From Streptomyces sp. yr375 (GTDB taxonomy: Bacteria; Actinomycetota; Actinomycetes; Streptomycetales; Streptomycetaceae), in contig NZ_FOFF01000002.1 in NCBI RefSeq assembly GCF_900110755.1, positions 62,001 to 126,000 of the forward strand: DNA of 64,000 nt, read 5' to 3'. Both the position numbers and the translations under genes were made by a program. The notes under the pieces were generated by a model. That model had not been told where the DNA came from, made no database searches, and saw nothing but the letters and a program-made list of their open reading frames with translations. Positions 51,142-60,278 of the stretch are shown here, one piece after another (position 1 is the stretch's first letter; each line of letters starts with the position of its first letter).

Positions 51142-52478
51142 GCAGGTGCGCCTTCCGGCACGATCTCGCTCGCCCGGTCTTCCAGGGAGGCGTAGCAGCG
51201 TCCGTCGGCCATGACGTTCCAACTGCGGGCGATCCCGCTGGTGCGTTCCCAGAGCAGGCTGGGCTCGGTGTAAGCGGCGATTCGCATCGGCCGCCCGTCC
51301 CAACTGCCGTGGTAGACCGGCGCGCCCCAGGGCAGGCGGCTCGCCAGTTCGAAGCCGTGCTGCTCGGCGAACCGGGTGACGACGGACAGCGACACCTGGT
51401 GCTCTCGGCTCCAGATGTTGGCGGTGCGGTCGAAGTAGAGCGACTCGGTGCTGGTGGATACGTAGAGCTCTTTGAAGCAGACTTCCTCGACACCGAGAGC
51501 CGCGGCCCACGAAAGGTAGTCGGCGACCCCGGCCGCGTCGGCGACGCCGCCGTGCTGGAGCACGCAGATCAGCCTCATCCGCAGCCCCGGCCAGCGGTCA
51601 CGTTCCACGCGCCAGGTGTCGATCACGGAACTCACCGGCGTGCGCAGCATCATCAGCCGCTCGCTGACGGCGTCGTCGTGATGGTGCCGGGAGACCGCCA
51701 GCACGCTCAGGCCCGCGGCGCTCAGGGCTGCGAGGCGGTCGGCCCGGTCGGCGTGCCGGCCTTTCGCCAGGGTGTGCGCGTTGGTGATCAGGACGACCTT
51801 CGGGAAGGCCGCCGAGCAGGCGGACACCAGTCGTAGCTGTTGTTCGAACGGTATGAGCGTGGGCTCCCCGCCGCCGGTGATCACCGCACGCTCGGCACCC
51901 GCCGCACGGGCGCGCTCCAGCCACTGGGCGACCGCGTCCCACGGGACCCGTGCCGGCGCCTGGTCGCTGGAGATCGACGCCGCGGAGAAGCAGAACGAAC
52001 ATCGGGCCTGGCAGGCGGAGGCGACCGGCAGAACCGAAACCGAGCGCGGTCGCGTGTCGGCGTAGCGACGCTGTGCCGATCCGTGCAGGTGCAGGGAGGC
52101 CGCCATCGCATCCTCGACGGTCGTCGGGCGCAGATTGAACTCGTCGCCCGCTTGGTCGAGTTCGTGGACCGCTGACAACCGGATGCGAGCCTCGTGCAGC
52201 TCCATGCCGAGGCCGGTCGACAGGTTGGGCACCAACTTGTCGGGGTCCACCATGGTTTCCAGCACCAGCAGCCGGTCGCCCGGAATGGCCAGACGGTCCA
52301 GCAGGCGTCGCGCCTTGCCGATGCCGATTCCCAACTCCGCACGGGTCAGCAGGTGGAACCGGTCGGAATAGGTACTCTCCGGAATCCCCGCCTTACCGTA
52401 AGCGAACGCGTACTTGTCGAAGCCCTTCGCGAAGTTCGACAGCACGATGACGTGGAAGCGCTGGTCGCCATGGTTCAT
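51138..52478 (-). CDS. radical SAM enzyme with novel N-terminal domain
   Basis: 446 residues. The cluster motif is C156xxxC160xxC163 in ACQARCSFCFSA, followed by AVITGGGEPTLIPFEQQL (GGE motif) and a TIM-barrel pattern to about residue 330. No SPASM or Twitch cysteine set follows; only one late cysteine (GRCYASLED) is seen. The first 110 residues (FHVIVLSNFAKGFDKYAFAYGKAGIPES to RLSAVHELDQAG) match no family I know. The enzyme generates a 5'-deoxyadenosyl radical; the substrate may be a small molecule or peptide. ATG 52478 is the start, ATG 52493 an alternative. GC is lower than in flanking genes. Confidence 0.86.
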   Translation of the reverse strand: MNHGDQRFHVIVLSNFAKGFDKYAFAYGKAGIPESTYSDRFHLLTRAELGIGIGKARRLLDRLAIPGDRLLVLETMVDPDKLVPNLSTGLGMELHEARIRLSAVHELDQAGDEFNLRPTTVEDAMAASLHLHGSAQRRYADTRPRSVSVLPVASACQARCSFCFSAASISSDQAPARVPWDAVAQWLERARAAGAERAVITGGGEPTLIPFEQQLRLVSACSAAFPKVVLITNAHTLAKGRHADRADRLAALSAAGLSVLAVSRHHHDDAVSERLMMLRTPVSSVIDTWRVERDRWPGLRMRLICVLQHGGVADAAGVADYLSWAAALGVEEVCFKELYVSTSTESLYFDRTANIWSREHQVSLSVVTRFAEQHGFELASRLPWGAPVYHGSWDGRPMRIAAYTEPSLLWERTSGIARSWNVMADGRCYASLEDRASEIVPEGAPA

Positions 52479-52680
52479 CCCGTCATCATGCACGAGCGGG
52501 CCCAGGCGACATGGGCCGAACTGCTAGGGCGGAACGCGGGGTCCCGATCCGATCGAACGTCGACGAAAACGATGCTCCCGACAGCGTTGGCGTCCCGCAA
52601 CAACGGCCGCAGGCCATGTGCAGGGAGGGAGGCGGCGCCCCGCGTTCAATCGGTGCATGGCAGCCGGGCGAGGCTCCGGG

Positions 52681-53517
52681 TCAGGGCGCCTGTCGCCAGT
52701 CCGTCACAGGGCCGGGGTTTGTGTGGTCGGCAGGGGTGACCCAGAAGGCTTTGCCCAGCTCGGCGCTGAAGTGGGCGCCTGTCCGGCCGTCGCCCGACGA
52801 GCGGCCGGTCAGGCGGCGGGCGATCCACGGGAGCAGGTACTGGCGGGCGAAGCGGGCGTCCGCGATGCGGCGGGCGGGCCAGTCCGGGGGTGGGGTCGCC
52901 GGTATCGGTATGTGCCACTCGGTGTCCTCGGGGGCGTGGCCGAGGGTCTGCCAGACGGCCTCGGCGACGCGGCGGTGCCCCTCCGCCGACAGGTGCAGCC
53001 GGTCGACGTCCCACAGGCGCGGGTCGGCGAGCGACGGGGCGCCGTACAGGTCGACGACGAGTGCGCCGTGCCGCTCCGCCAGTTCCTCCACGCACGCGAA
53101 CAGTTCCTCCATGCGCGGCCGGAACCGTTCGAGCACCGGCCCCTGGCGGCCCGGGCTGCGCATCAGCACCAGGTGCTTGCAGGACGGGGCCAGGCGCTCC
53201 ACGGCCTCCGTGAGCAGGCCCTTCACCCGGCCCATGTCGCACTTGGGGCGCAGGGTGTCGTTGAGACCGCCGACCAGGGTGATGACGTCGGCGCCCATCG
53301 CCGCCGCCACCGGCACCTGCTCGTCGACGATCTGGCCGATCAGCTTGCCGCGCACGGCGAGGTTGGCGTACCGGAAGCCGGGTGTGCGCGCGGCCATCCG
53401 TGCGGCCAGGAGGTCGGCCCAGCCCCGGTAGGAGCCGTCGGGCAGCACGTCCGACATGCCCTCGGTGAAGGAGTCGCCGATCGCGACCAGGCTGGTGTGT
53501 GTGGGGTTCGTCTGCAT
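52681..53517 (-). CDS. SGNH/GDSL hydrolase
   Basis: 278 residues. Block I GDSFTEGMSD carries the nucleophilic Ser; block III VGGLNDTLRPK carries Asn; block V DRLHLSAEGHRRVAEAVW carries Asp/His. There is no signal peptide, so it is probably cytoplasmic. It should hydrolyse an ester. The C-terminal 90 residues are an Arg-rich extension. ATG 53517 is the start. It lies upstream of the radical SAM cassette on the same strand, with a 202-bp spacer between. Confidence 0.92.
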   Translation of the reverse strand: MQTNPTHTSLVAIGDSFTEGMSDVLPDGSYRGWADLLAARMAARTPGFRYANLAVRGKLIGQIVDEQVPVAAAMGADVITLVGGLNDTLRPKCDMGRVKGLLTEAVERLAPSCKHLVLMRSPGRQGPVLERFRPRMEELFACVEELAERHGALVVDLYGAPSLADPRLWDVDRLHLSAEGHRRVAEAVWQTLGHAPEDTEWHIPIPATPPPDWPARRIADARFARQYLLPWIARRLTGRSSGDGRTGAHFSAELGKAFWVTPADHTNPGPVTDWRQAP

Positions 53518-53606
53518 GGCGACATAGATGGTAGCCCGAGTCTCATACCCAGCGGTCGGTCACAGCCTGAGCGCCCGCTGCCGCCTCCCCGGTCTCCCGC
53601 CCGCTC

Positions 53607-54620
53607 TCACGCCCGTTGCCCGAACAGCTCCCGCAGTACGTCCTCCATGGTCACCAGGCCGGCCAGCCGGCCGTCCGAGCCGAGCGCCGCCGCCAGATGC
53701 GTACGGCTGCCGCGCATCGCGGTCAGGACGTCGTCCAGCGGGGTCGCCTCCCGTACCCGTGCGATGGGCCGCAGGTCGCGCAGCCGGAACGGCTCGTCGC
53801 GCGGGGAGGCGTCGAGGGCGTCCTTCACATGCAGGTAGCCGACGATCCGGCGGCCCTCGTCCACCACCGGGAAGCGGGAGAACCCGGACTCGGCGGCCAG
53901 CTCCTCCAGCTCCTCCGGGGTGATGCCTACGCGCGCGTAGACGACCCGTTCCAGCGGCAGGACGACGTCCCGCACCGGGCGGCGGCCCAGCTCCAGGGCG
54001 TCGTGCAGCCGCTCCTGGGCACGATCGTCGATGAGGCCCGCCTCGCCGGCGTCCCGCACGATCTGGGCCAGTTGGGCGTCCGAGAAGGCCGCGTCGACCT
54101 CGTCCTTCGTCTCGATCCGCAGCAGCTTCAGCAGGCCGTTCGCGAACGCGTTGACCGTGAAGATCACCGGGCGCAGCGCCCGGGCCAGGGTGACCAGCGG
54201 CGGGCCCAGCAGCAGGGCGCTGCGCACCGGCTCGGCGAGCGCGATGTTCTTCGGCACCATCTCGCCCAGCAGCATGTGCAGGTAGGTGGCGACGGCGAGC
54301 GCGATCACGAAGGACACCGCGTGCCCGGCGCCCTCCGGCACGCCCACCGCGTGGAACACCGGCTCCAGCAGGTGCGCGATGGCCGGTTCGGCGACGACGC
54401 CGAGGACCAGCGTGCACAGCGTGATGCCGAGCTGAGCGGCCGCCATCAGCGCGGACACGTGCTGGAGCCCCCACAGCACGCTCTTGCCGCGCCGGTCGCC
54501 CTGCTCGGCGTACGGCTCGATCTGGGAGCGGCGGACGGAGATCAGCGCGAACTCGGCGCCGACGAAGAACGCGTTGACGACGAGGGTCGCCAGTGCGATG
54601 AGCAACTGGACGGCGGTCAC
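53607..54620 (-). CDS. CNNM/CorC-type CBS membrane protein, second copy
   Basis: 337 residues: a DUF21/CNNM membrane domain of four helices (LLIALATLVVNAFFVGAEFALISVRRSQIEP, LGITLCTLVLGVVAEPAIAHLL, VATYLHMLLGEMVPKNIALAEP) followed by a CBS pair (RRPVRDVVLPLERVVYARVG, GRRIVGYLHVKDAL). The long C-terminal CorC domain is absent, unlike its partner. Such proteins take part in magnesium/cobalt homeostasis. GTG 54620 overlaps the partner's stop by GTGA, so the two are made together. Confidence 0.9.
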   Translation of the reverse strand: MTAVQLLIALATLVVNAFFVGAEFALISVRRSQIEPYAEQGDRRGKSVLWGLQHVSALMAAAQLGITLCTLVLGVVAEPAIAHLLEPVFHAVGVPEGAGHAVSFVIALAVATYLHMLLGEMVPKNIALAEPVRSALLLGPPLVTLARALRPVIFTVNAFANGLLKLLRIETKDEVDAAFSDAQLAQIVRDAGEAGLIDDRAQERLHDALELGRRPVRDVVLPLERVVYARVGITPEELEELAAESGFSRFPVVDEGRRIVGYLHVKDALDASPRDEPFRLRDLRPIARVREATPLDDVLTAMRGSRTHLAAALGSDGRLAGLVTMEDVLRELFGQRA

Positions 54621-55963
54621 TTCCCGGCCTCCTGTTCCCGGCCCCCGGACGGGGCGGCGGCGAGCGGCGCGTGCAGCAGCACGCGCGCGGCCCGGCGCCC
54701 CGCGGCGTCGACGACGTCCATGCGCCAGCCGACGACCTCGACGGTGTCGCCCTCGGCCGGTATCCGGCCCAGCTCGGTGGCGACGAGACCGGCGAGCGTC
54801 TCGTACGGCCCGTCGGGGGCGTGCAGGCCCACCCGGGCGAGCTGGTCGGTGCGGGCGGCGCCGTCGGCCGAGTACAGGGCGCGGCCGTCGTCGTCCCTGC
54901 CCGCGGGCGCCAGGTCGGGCGTCTCGTGCGGGTCGTGCTCGTCGCGGACCTCGCCGACGACCTCCTCGACGATGTCCTCCAGCGTCGCCACGCCCGCCGT
55001 GCCGCCGTACTCGTCGATGACCACGGCCATCGTCCGCCTGCCGGACAGCCGGTCCAGCAGCCGGTCCACGGTCAGCGACTCGGGTACGAGGAGGGGTTCG
55101 CGCATGACCTCCGAGACGGGCACGCGCGCGCGGCGCTCCGCAGGGATCGCCAGCGTGTCCTTGATGTGCGCGGTGCCGACCACCGAGTCGAGGTTGCCGC
55201 GGTACACCGGGAAGCGGGACAGGCCCGTCGCCCGGGTCGCGTTCGCCACGTCCTCGCAGGTCGCCGCCGCGTCCAGGGCGAAGACCTGGACGCGCGGGGT
55301 CATCACGTTCTCCGCGGTCAGGTCGGCCAGGTTCAGCGTGCGCACGAACAGCTCGGCGGTGTCCGCCTCCAGCGCGCCCTGCTTGGCGGAGTGCCGGGCC
55401 AGCGCGGCGAGTTCCTGGGGGCCGCGCGCGGCGGCGAGTTCCTCGGTGGGCTCCACGCCGAAGCGCCGCACGATGCGGTTCGCGGTGTTGTTGAGGTGGC
55501 TGATGAACGGCCGGAACGCGGCACTGAACCAGCGCTGCGCGTTGCCCACCTTCTTGGCGACCGGCAGCGGGGTGGAGATCGCCCAGTTCTTGGGCACGAG
55601 TTCGCCGACGACCATCAGGAACAGGGTCGACAAAGCCGTACCCAGCACCAGGGCGACCGAACTCGACGTGGAGCTCGACAGACCGAGCGACTCCAGCGGC
55701 CCGGCGATCAGCTTGGCGATCGACGGCTCGGACAGCATGCCGACGACCAGGTTGGTGACGGTGATGCCGAGCTGGGCACCGGAGAGCTGGAAGGTGAGGT
55801 TCCGTACGGCCTTCAGCGCCCCGGCCGCGCCGCGCTCGCCGCGCTCCACCGCCCGTTCCAGTTCGCTGCGCTCGACGGTCGTCAACGAGAACTCGGCCGC
55901 GACGAAGGCACCGCACGCGAACGACAGCAGGATCGCCACCAGGAGCAGCAGCACTTCGTTCAT
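54617..55963 (-). CDS. CNNM/CorC-type CBS membrane protein with CorC domain
   Basis: 448 residues, full-length hemolysin-C/CorC family: membrane domain (LLLLVAILLSFACGAFVAAEFSLTTVERSELE, LSGAQLGITVTNLVVGMLSEPSIAKLI, LGTALSTLFLMVVGELVPKNWAIS), CBS pair (LTAENVMTPRVQVFALDA, VVGTAHIKDTLAIP, AVVIDEYGGTAGVATLEDIVEEVVGEVRDEHD) and the C-terminal CorC/HlyC domain. It likely forms a heteromer with the shorter neighbour for metal-ion efflux. ATG 55963 is the start; it is the first gene of the two-gene operon. Confidence 0.92.
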   Translation of the reverse strand: MNEVLLLLVAILLSFACGAFVAAEFSLTTVERSELERAVERGERGAAGALKAVRNLTFQLSGAQLGITVTNLVVGMLSEPSIAKLIAGPLESLGLSSSTSSSVALVLGTALSTLFLMVVGELVPKNWAISTPLPVAKKVGNAQRWFSAAFRPFISHLNNTANRIVRRFGVEPTEELAAARGPQELAALARHSAKQGALEADTAELFVRTLNLADLTAENVMTPRVQVFALDAAATCEDVANATRATGLSRFPVYRGNLDSVVGTAHIKDTLAIPAERRARVPVSEVMREPLLVPESLTVDRLLDRLSGRRTMAVVIDEYGGTAGVATLEDIVEEVVGEVRDEHDPHETPDLAPAGRDDDGRALYSADGAARTDQLARVGLHAPDGPYETLAGLVATELGRIPAEGDTVEVVGWRMDVVDAAGRRAARVLLHAPLAAAPSGGREQEAGK

Positions 55964-56176
55964 CGGGTCGTCACCTCCGTCCCATGATCAGGCAGGGCGG
56001 GAGGGAGCGCGCGACGTCGCGTACGGGGACTGGGAGGCTCGCCCATGGGCGGACGCTCACACCTTTCATGTCATGAAGCCGGCGGTGGCGGGGGACTGCG
56101 CGGGTGGGTGATCCACACAATCCACACAGCCCCCCAATGGTAAAGGATCAGCAAAGCGGGGTCTGGTGGGCTCCGG

Positions 56177-56602
56177 TCAGTCCGTGAGCGGCTTCACCCA
56201 GCGCCGCCACTTCTCCTCCGGCGCGTACCCCGCCGCACGCCACGCATGATGCGCCGTGTCGTTGCGGGTGAGCACCATCGCGTCCCCGCGCCGCCCGCCC
56301 AGCGCCACGAACCGCTCCTCGGCGGCCGTCAGCAGCGCCGATCCGATGCCCTGACGCCGCCGCTGTGGGTGCACCGCCAGCCGGTACAGATGGCACCGCC
56401 ACCCGTCGAACCCGGCGATCACCGTCCCGACCAGCTCACCGCCCTGCTCGGCGAGGAGCAACGCCTCGGGGTCCCGGGCGACGAGCCGCTCCACCCCGCT
56501 CCGGTCGTCGCTGATGCTCGTCCCCTCGGCGGCGGTCTTCCAGAAGGCGAGGACGGTGTCGAGGTCGTCGGGCGTCGCGGCCCGTATCCGCAGATCAGAC
56601 AT
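56177..56602 (-). CDS. GNAT-family N-acetyltransferase
   Basis: 141 residues: LRIRAATPDDLDTVLAFW, ALLLAEQGGELVGTVIAGFDGWRCHLYRLAVHP and the acetyl-CoA loop QRRRQGIGSALLTAAEERFVALGG, then NDTAHHAWRAAGYAPEEKWRRWVKPL. All GNAT motifs are in order, so the protein should be active; the acceptor (small molecule or protein N-terminus) is unknown. ATG 56602 is the start. A 213-bp spacer before the CNNM operon contains no gene that I can support. Confidence 0.92.
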   Translation of the reverse strand: MSDLRIRAATPDDLDTVLAFWKTAAEGTSISDDRSGVERLVARDPEALLLAEQGGELVGTVIAGFDGWRCHLYRLAVHPQRRRQGIGSALLTAAEERFVALGGRRGDAMVLTRNDTAHHAWRAAGYAPEEKWRRWVKPLTD

Positions 56603-56724
56603 ACGACGATCACAACACGGGCGCCGATCCCCGACCCGGAATTCCAGAATCCGGACGGACGGCCGTCACCTACCCGGTACCCGGACGGCCGCCAACAGGG
56701 AAGCCCATTCGTACTCACTCGTAC

Positions 56725-59292
56725 TCACTCGTGCGCGATCGCCGCCAGTACGTTCATCCGGGAGGCGCGCAGCGCCGGCAGCAGTGCCGCCACGACGCCG
56801 ACGACCGCCGAGCCCACGACGACCGCGACGAGCGTGGTCCACGGGACGGCGAACGCCTTCATGCCCTGCAACTGCAGCACCTGCTGGATGCACACGCCCC
56901 ACACCAGGCCGAGCGCCAGCCCCAGCACCGCGCCGAACACCGCGATCACCACCGACTCCAGCCGGATCATCCGGCGCAACTGCCGCCGGGCCAGCCCGAT
57001 GGCCCGCAGCAGCCCGATTTCCCGGGTCCGCTCCACCACCGACAGCGCCAGCGTGTTGACCACGCCGAGCACCGCGATGACGATCGCGAGCCCGAGCAGC
57101 GCGTACACGAGGTACAGCAGGACGGCGATCTGGTCGTGCACCAGCTTCTTGTAGTCGGCCTGGTCGCGGGGCTGCACCTGCGGATACGCGGCGAGCGTCT
57201 TGTCCAGTCGGGGGCGCAGTTGGTCGGCCGTGGTGCCGGAGGCCGCGTTCACGTACAGCGCGGAGTCCTGCCCGCCGGGCACGTACTTCTCGACGGTCGC
57301 GATCCCGAGGAACAGGCCGCCCTGCGTCCCGAACCCCTTGGCGGCGTCCTGGTCGGTGAGCGCGGCGACCTTCAGCGACGTCGTCCGGTCGCCGGGGAAC
57401 TCCACCGGCAGCACGCTGCCGACCCGCACGCCGTGGTCCTTCGCGAAGTCGACGTCCATGCCCATGGCGCCGTCGGCCAGCGCCGTCGCCGAGTCCCCTT
57501 GCGCGTACGTGATGTGCGCGACGTCGTCGACCCGGTCGCCGTAACCGGTGGCGGTCGTCTCGACCCGCTTGCCGTCGGGCAGCCGTACGGCGATCGGCGT
57601 GAACCGCTGCCGTACGACGAGACCGACGCCCTCGGTGCCCCGCACCGCGTCCGTGACCTCCTTGGAGAACGGGGTGAAGCCGGCGTTCTGGATCACGAAG
57701 TCGGCGCCCAGCGTTTTGTCGATCTGTTCGTCGAACGACTTCGACATGGAGGCGCTCGCCACCGACATCCCGCCCACCAGGGCGAGCCCCACCATCAGCG
57801 CCGCCGCCGTGGCGCCCGTACGGCGCGGGTTGCGCAGGGCGTTGCGCTGGCTCATCCGGCCGACGGAACCGAACAGCGCGGGGAACGCGCCGCCCAGGAC
57901 CCGGATCACCGGGCGGACCAGGAGCGGGCCCGCGACGACGGTGGCGATGAGGGTGAGGACCACGCCCAGGCCCAGCAGCGAGGCCGCCGACGCCGTCTTC
58001 GAGGAGTTCACGCAGCCGACGAGCGCGGCCACGCCGAGCGCTCCGACGACCGCGCCCACCACCCCGCGCACCTTCAGCGGCCGGCCCACCCCGGCGATGT
58101 CCGCGTCCGCCAGGGCCGCCATCGGCGACACGGTTCCGGCGCGCCGGGCCGGGAGGTAGGCCGCCACGAAGGTGACGCCGACGCCGACGACGTACGCCGC
58201 CACCGGGGTCGGCCAGCCGACGACCATCTCCGCGGTCTTCAGGTTCATGCCGAACGCGCTCATCAGCTTGATCAGCCCGGCCGCGAGCCCGATGCCGGCG
58301 GCGAGCCCGAGGGTCGACCCGACCACGCCGAGCAGCACCGCCTCGGTGAGCACCGAGCGCCGCACCTGACGGCGGTCCGCACCCAGGGCGCGCAACAGGC
58401 CCAGTTCGCGGGTGCGTTGGGCGATCAGCATCGAGAACGTGTTGACGATCAGGAACACGCCGACCAGGACGGCGATCCCGGCGAAGCCGAGCATCACGTA
58501 CTTGATGACGTCGAGGAACCCGCCCAGGGACGCCGCCGACGACTTCGCCTGCTCGTCGGCGGTCTTCACGTCGTACGGCCCGCCGCCGAGCGCGGCGGCC
58601 ACGCGCTGCTTGAGGACGGCGTCGCTCACGCCGTCGGCCGCGTCGACGGAGATGCTCGTGGCCCGGTCCGCCGAGCCCAGGAGCTTCGCGGCGGCCGTCG
58701 CGGGGTCGAGGAAGACCAGGGCCGCGCCGGGGTTGGTGGTGGTGAAGGTGGCGATGCCGACGATCTTCACCTTGAACGTGCCCGGTTGGGCCATCACGGT
58801 GAGGGTGTCGCCGATCCGCACGTGCTTCTTGTCGGCGGTGTCGGCGTCGAGCATGGCCTGTCCGGCGCCGTGCGGGGCGTGCCCGGAGGTCAGTTTCACG
58901 GGGCTGCGGTGGGTGAGGTACCAGTCGGTGGCGATGGTGGGCGCGCCCGTGGTCGGTCCGACCGACTTGTTCGCGCTGTCGACGATCGTGATGTTCTGCA
59001 CGCCGACGTCCGGGTGGGTCGCCGCGACCCCGGCCACGCGGGCCAGCCGCCCGGCGAGGGCGGCGGGCACGGTCTGCACGGCGCCGCTCGGCACGTTGGA
59101 GCTGAGGTCGTCCCTCGGCTCGACGGTGACGTCCGCCGCCGTGGAGGCGAAGAGCCGGTCGAAGGTGCGGGTCACCGTGTCGGAGAAGATCAGGCTGCCC
59201 GCGACGAACGCCACCGACAGGACGACGGCGAGCGCCGACAGCAGCAGTCGGCCCTTGTGCGCGAAGAAGCTTCGCAGTGTCGCCTTCAGCAC
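56725..59292 (-). CDS. MacB/FtsX-type ABC transporter permease
   Basis: 855 residues with two FtsX repeats, ten membrane helices in all. Each repeat has an extracellular domain; the C-terminal core motif is VNTFSMLIAQRTRELGLLRALGADRRQVRRSVLTEAVLLGVVGSTLGL in the first and VVNTLALSVVERTREIGLLRAIGLARRQLRRMIRLESVVIAVFGAVLGLALG in the second. The protein works with the adjacent ATPase to drive efflux of lipids, antibiotics or peptides or to transmit mechanical force. GTG 59292 begins it with GGGAGACTGAACCG upstream; the ATPase ends 5 bp earlier. Confidence 0.93.
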   Translation of the reverse strand: MLKATLRSFFAHKGRLLLSALAVVLSVAFVAGSLIFSDTVTRTFDRLFASTAADVTVEPRDDLSSNVPSGAVQTVPAALAGRLARVAGVAATHPDVGVQNITIVDSANKSVGPTTGAPTIATDWYLTHRSPVKLTSGHAPHGAGQAMLDADTADKKHVRIGDTLTVMAQPGTFKVKIVGIATFTTTNPGAALVFLDPATAAAKLLGSADRATSISVDAADGVSDAVLKQRVAAALGGGPYDVKTADEQAKSSAASLGGFLDVIKYVMLGFAGIAVLVGVFLIVNTFSMLIAQRTRELGLLRALGADRRQVRRSVLTEAVLLGVVGSTLGLAAGIGLAAGLIKLMSAFGMNLKTAEMVVGWPTPVAAYVVGVGVTFVAAYLPARRAGTVSPMAALADADIAGVGRPLKVRGVVGAVVGALGVAALVGCVNSSKTASAASLLGLGVVLTLIATVVAGPLLVRPVIRVLGGAFPALFGSVGRMSQRNALRNPRRTGATAAALMVGLALVGGMSVASASMSKSFDEQIDKTLGADFVIQNAGFTPFSKEVTDAVRGTEGVGLVVRQRFTPIAVRLPDGKRVETTATGYGDRVDDVAHITYAQGDSATALADGAMGMDVDFAKDHGVRVGSVLPVEFPGDRTTSLKVAALTDQDAAKGFGTQGGLFLGIATVEKYVPGGQDSALYVNAASGTTADQLRPRLDKTLAAYPQVQPRDQADYKKLVHDQIAVLLYLVYALLGLAIVIAVLGVVNTLALSVVERTREIGLLRAIGLARRQLRRMIRLESVVIAVFGAVLGLALGLVWGVCIQQVLQLQGMKAFAVPWTTLVAVVVGSAVVGVVAALLPALRASRMNVLAAIAHE

Positions 59293-59296
59293 CGGT

Positions 59297-60133
59297 TCAG
59301 TCTCCCTGGGTGGTGCCGTCGAGGAGGGCCCGGGCGGCGTCAGCGCCGGTGGGCTGGGGGTTTCCCCCGGAGAAGAGGCGCATGCGCTCGAGGACCGCCT
59401 CGGCCGTGGGCCGCTCCATCTCGTCCACGATGCGCCCGTCCGCGAGGAAGAGCACCAGGTCGGAGTGGGCGGCGGCGCCCGGGTCGTGGGTGACCATGAC
59501 GACGGTCTGGCCCAGCTCGTCCACGGCCTGGCGCAGGAAGGAGAGCACCTCAAGGCCCGCCCGCGAGTCCAGGTTGCCGGTCGGCTCGTCGGCGAAGATC
59601 AGCTCGGGCCGGGAGGCGAGCGCCCGTGCGCAGGCCACGCGCTGCTGCTGGCCGCCGGACAACTGCGACGGCCGGTGCTTGAGCCGGTCCCGCAGACCCA
59701 GCGTGTCGATCACCTGGTCCAGCCACCTCTGGTCGGGCTTCTGGCCCGCGATGTCCATGGGCAGGGTGATGTTCTCGGCCGCGTTCAGCGTCGGGATCAG
59801 GTTGAACGACTGGAACATGAACCCGATCCGGTCCCGCCTGAGCCGGGTCAGCTCCCGGTCCTTCAGCCCGGTGATCTCGGTGTCGCCGAGCCACACCTGA
59901 CCGGCCGAGACGGTGTCGAGGCCGGCCAGACAGTGCATCAGGGTTGACTTCCCGGACCCGGACGGCCCCATCACGGCGGTGAAACGGCCGCGCCCGATGT
60001 TCACGTCCACCGCGTCCAGGGCGAGCACCGTGGTCTCGCCCGAGCCGTACGCCTTGGTCAGACCGCGGGCGCGGGCCGCGCTCCCGTCGGCCGAGGCCAG
60101 GCCGGGAGCGTGCTCCGCAGCAGGTGTGGACAA
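59297..60133 (-). CDS. ABC transporter ATP-binding protein (LolD/MacB type)
   Basis: 278 residues. Walker A GPSGSGKST, Q-loop FMFQSFNLIPTLNAAENI, signature LSGGQQQRVACARAL, Walker B LIFADEPTGNLD and H-loop VMVTHDP are all present. TTG 60133 is the start because GAGGAGGCAGCC lies just before it; the 32-codon frame upstream to 60229 lacks any ribosome site. The partner is the FtsX-type permease downstream, five bases away. Confidence 0.93.
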   Translation of the reverse strand: MSTPAAEHAPGLASADGSAARARGLTKAYGSGETTVLALDAVDVNIGRGRFTAVMGPSGSGKSTLMHCLAGLDTVSAGQVWLGDTEITGLKDRELTRLRRDRIGFMFQSFNLIPTLNAAENITLPMDIAGQKPDQRWLDQVIDTLGLRDRLKHRPSQLSGGQQQRVACARALASRPELIFADEPTGNLDSRAGLEVLSFLRQAVDELGQTVVMVTHDPGAAAHSDLVLFLADGRIVDEMERPTAEAVLERMRLFSGGNPQPTGADAARALLDGTTQGD

Positions 60134-60278
60134 GGCTGCCTCCTCGCTCGGACGGGCCGCCTGGGTACGGGTGGCCCTGCCCGGCCGAGCGTAGTGTGAC
60201 CCGGCGCACACCGCGCATCCCTTTTTCACTTCCGGTCCGCCCTTGCCGCTGCTAGCATCCCGGCGCTAGCGTCGAGGT

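Noticed and set aside
60134..60229. A 32-codon extension of the ABC ATPase start containing CAVCAG.
   Set aside because: A strong GAGGAGG precedes TTG 60133, none precedes the upstream ATG.
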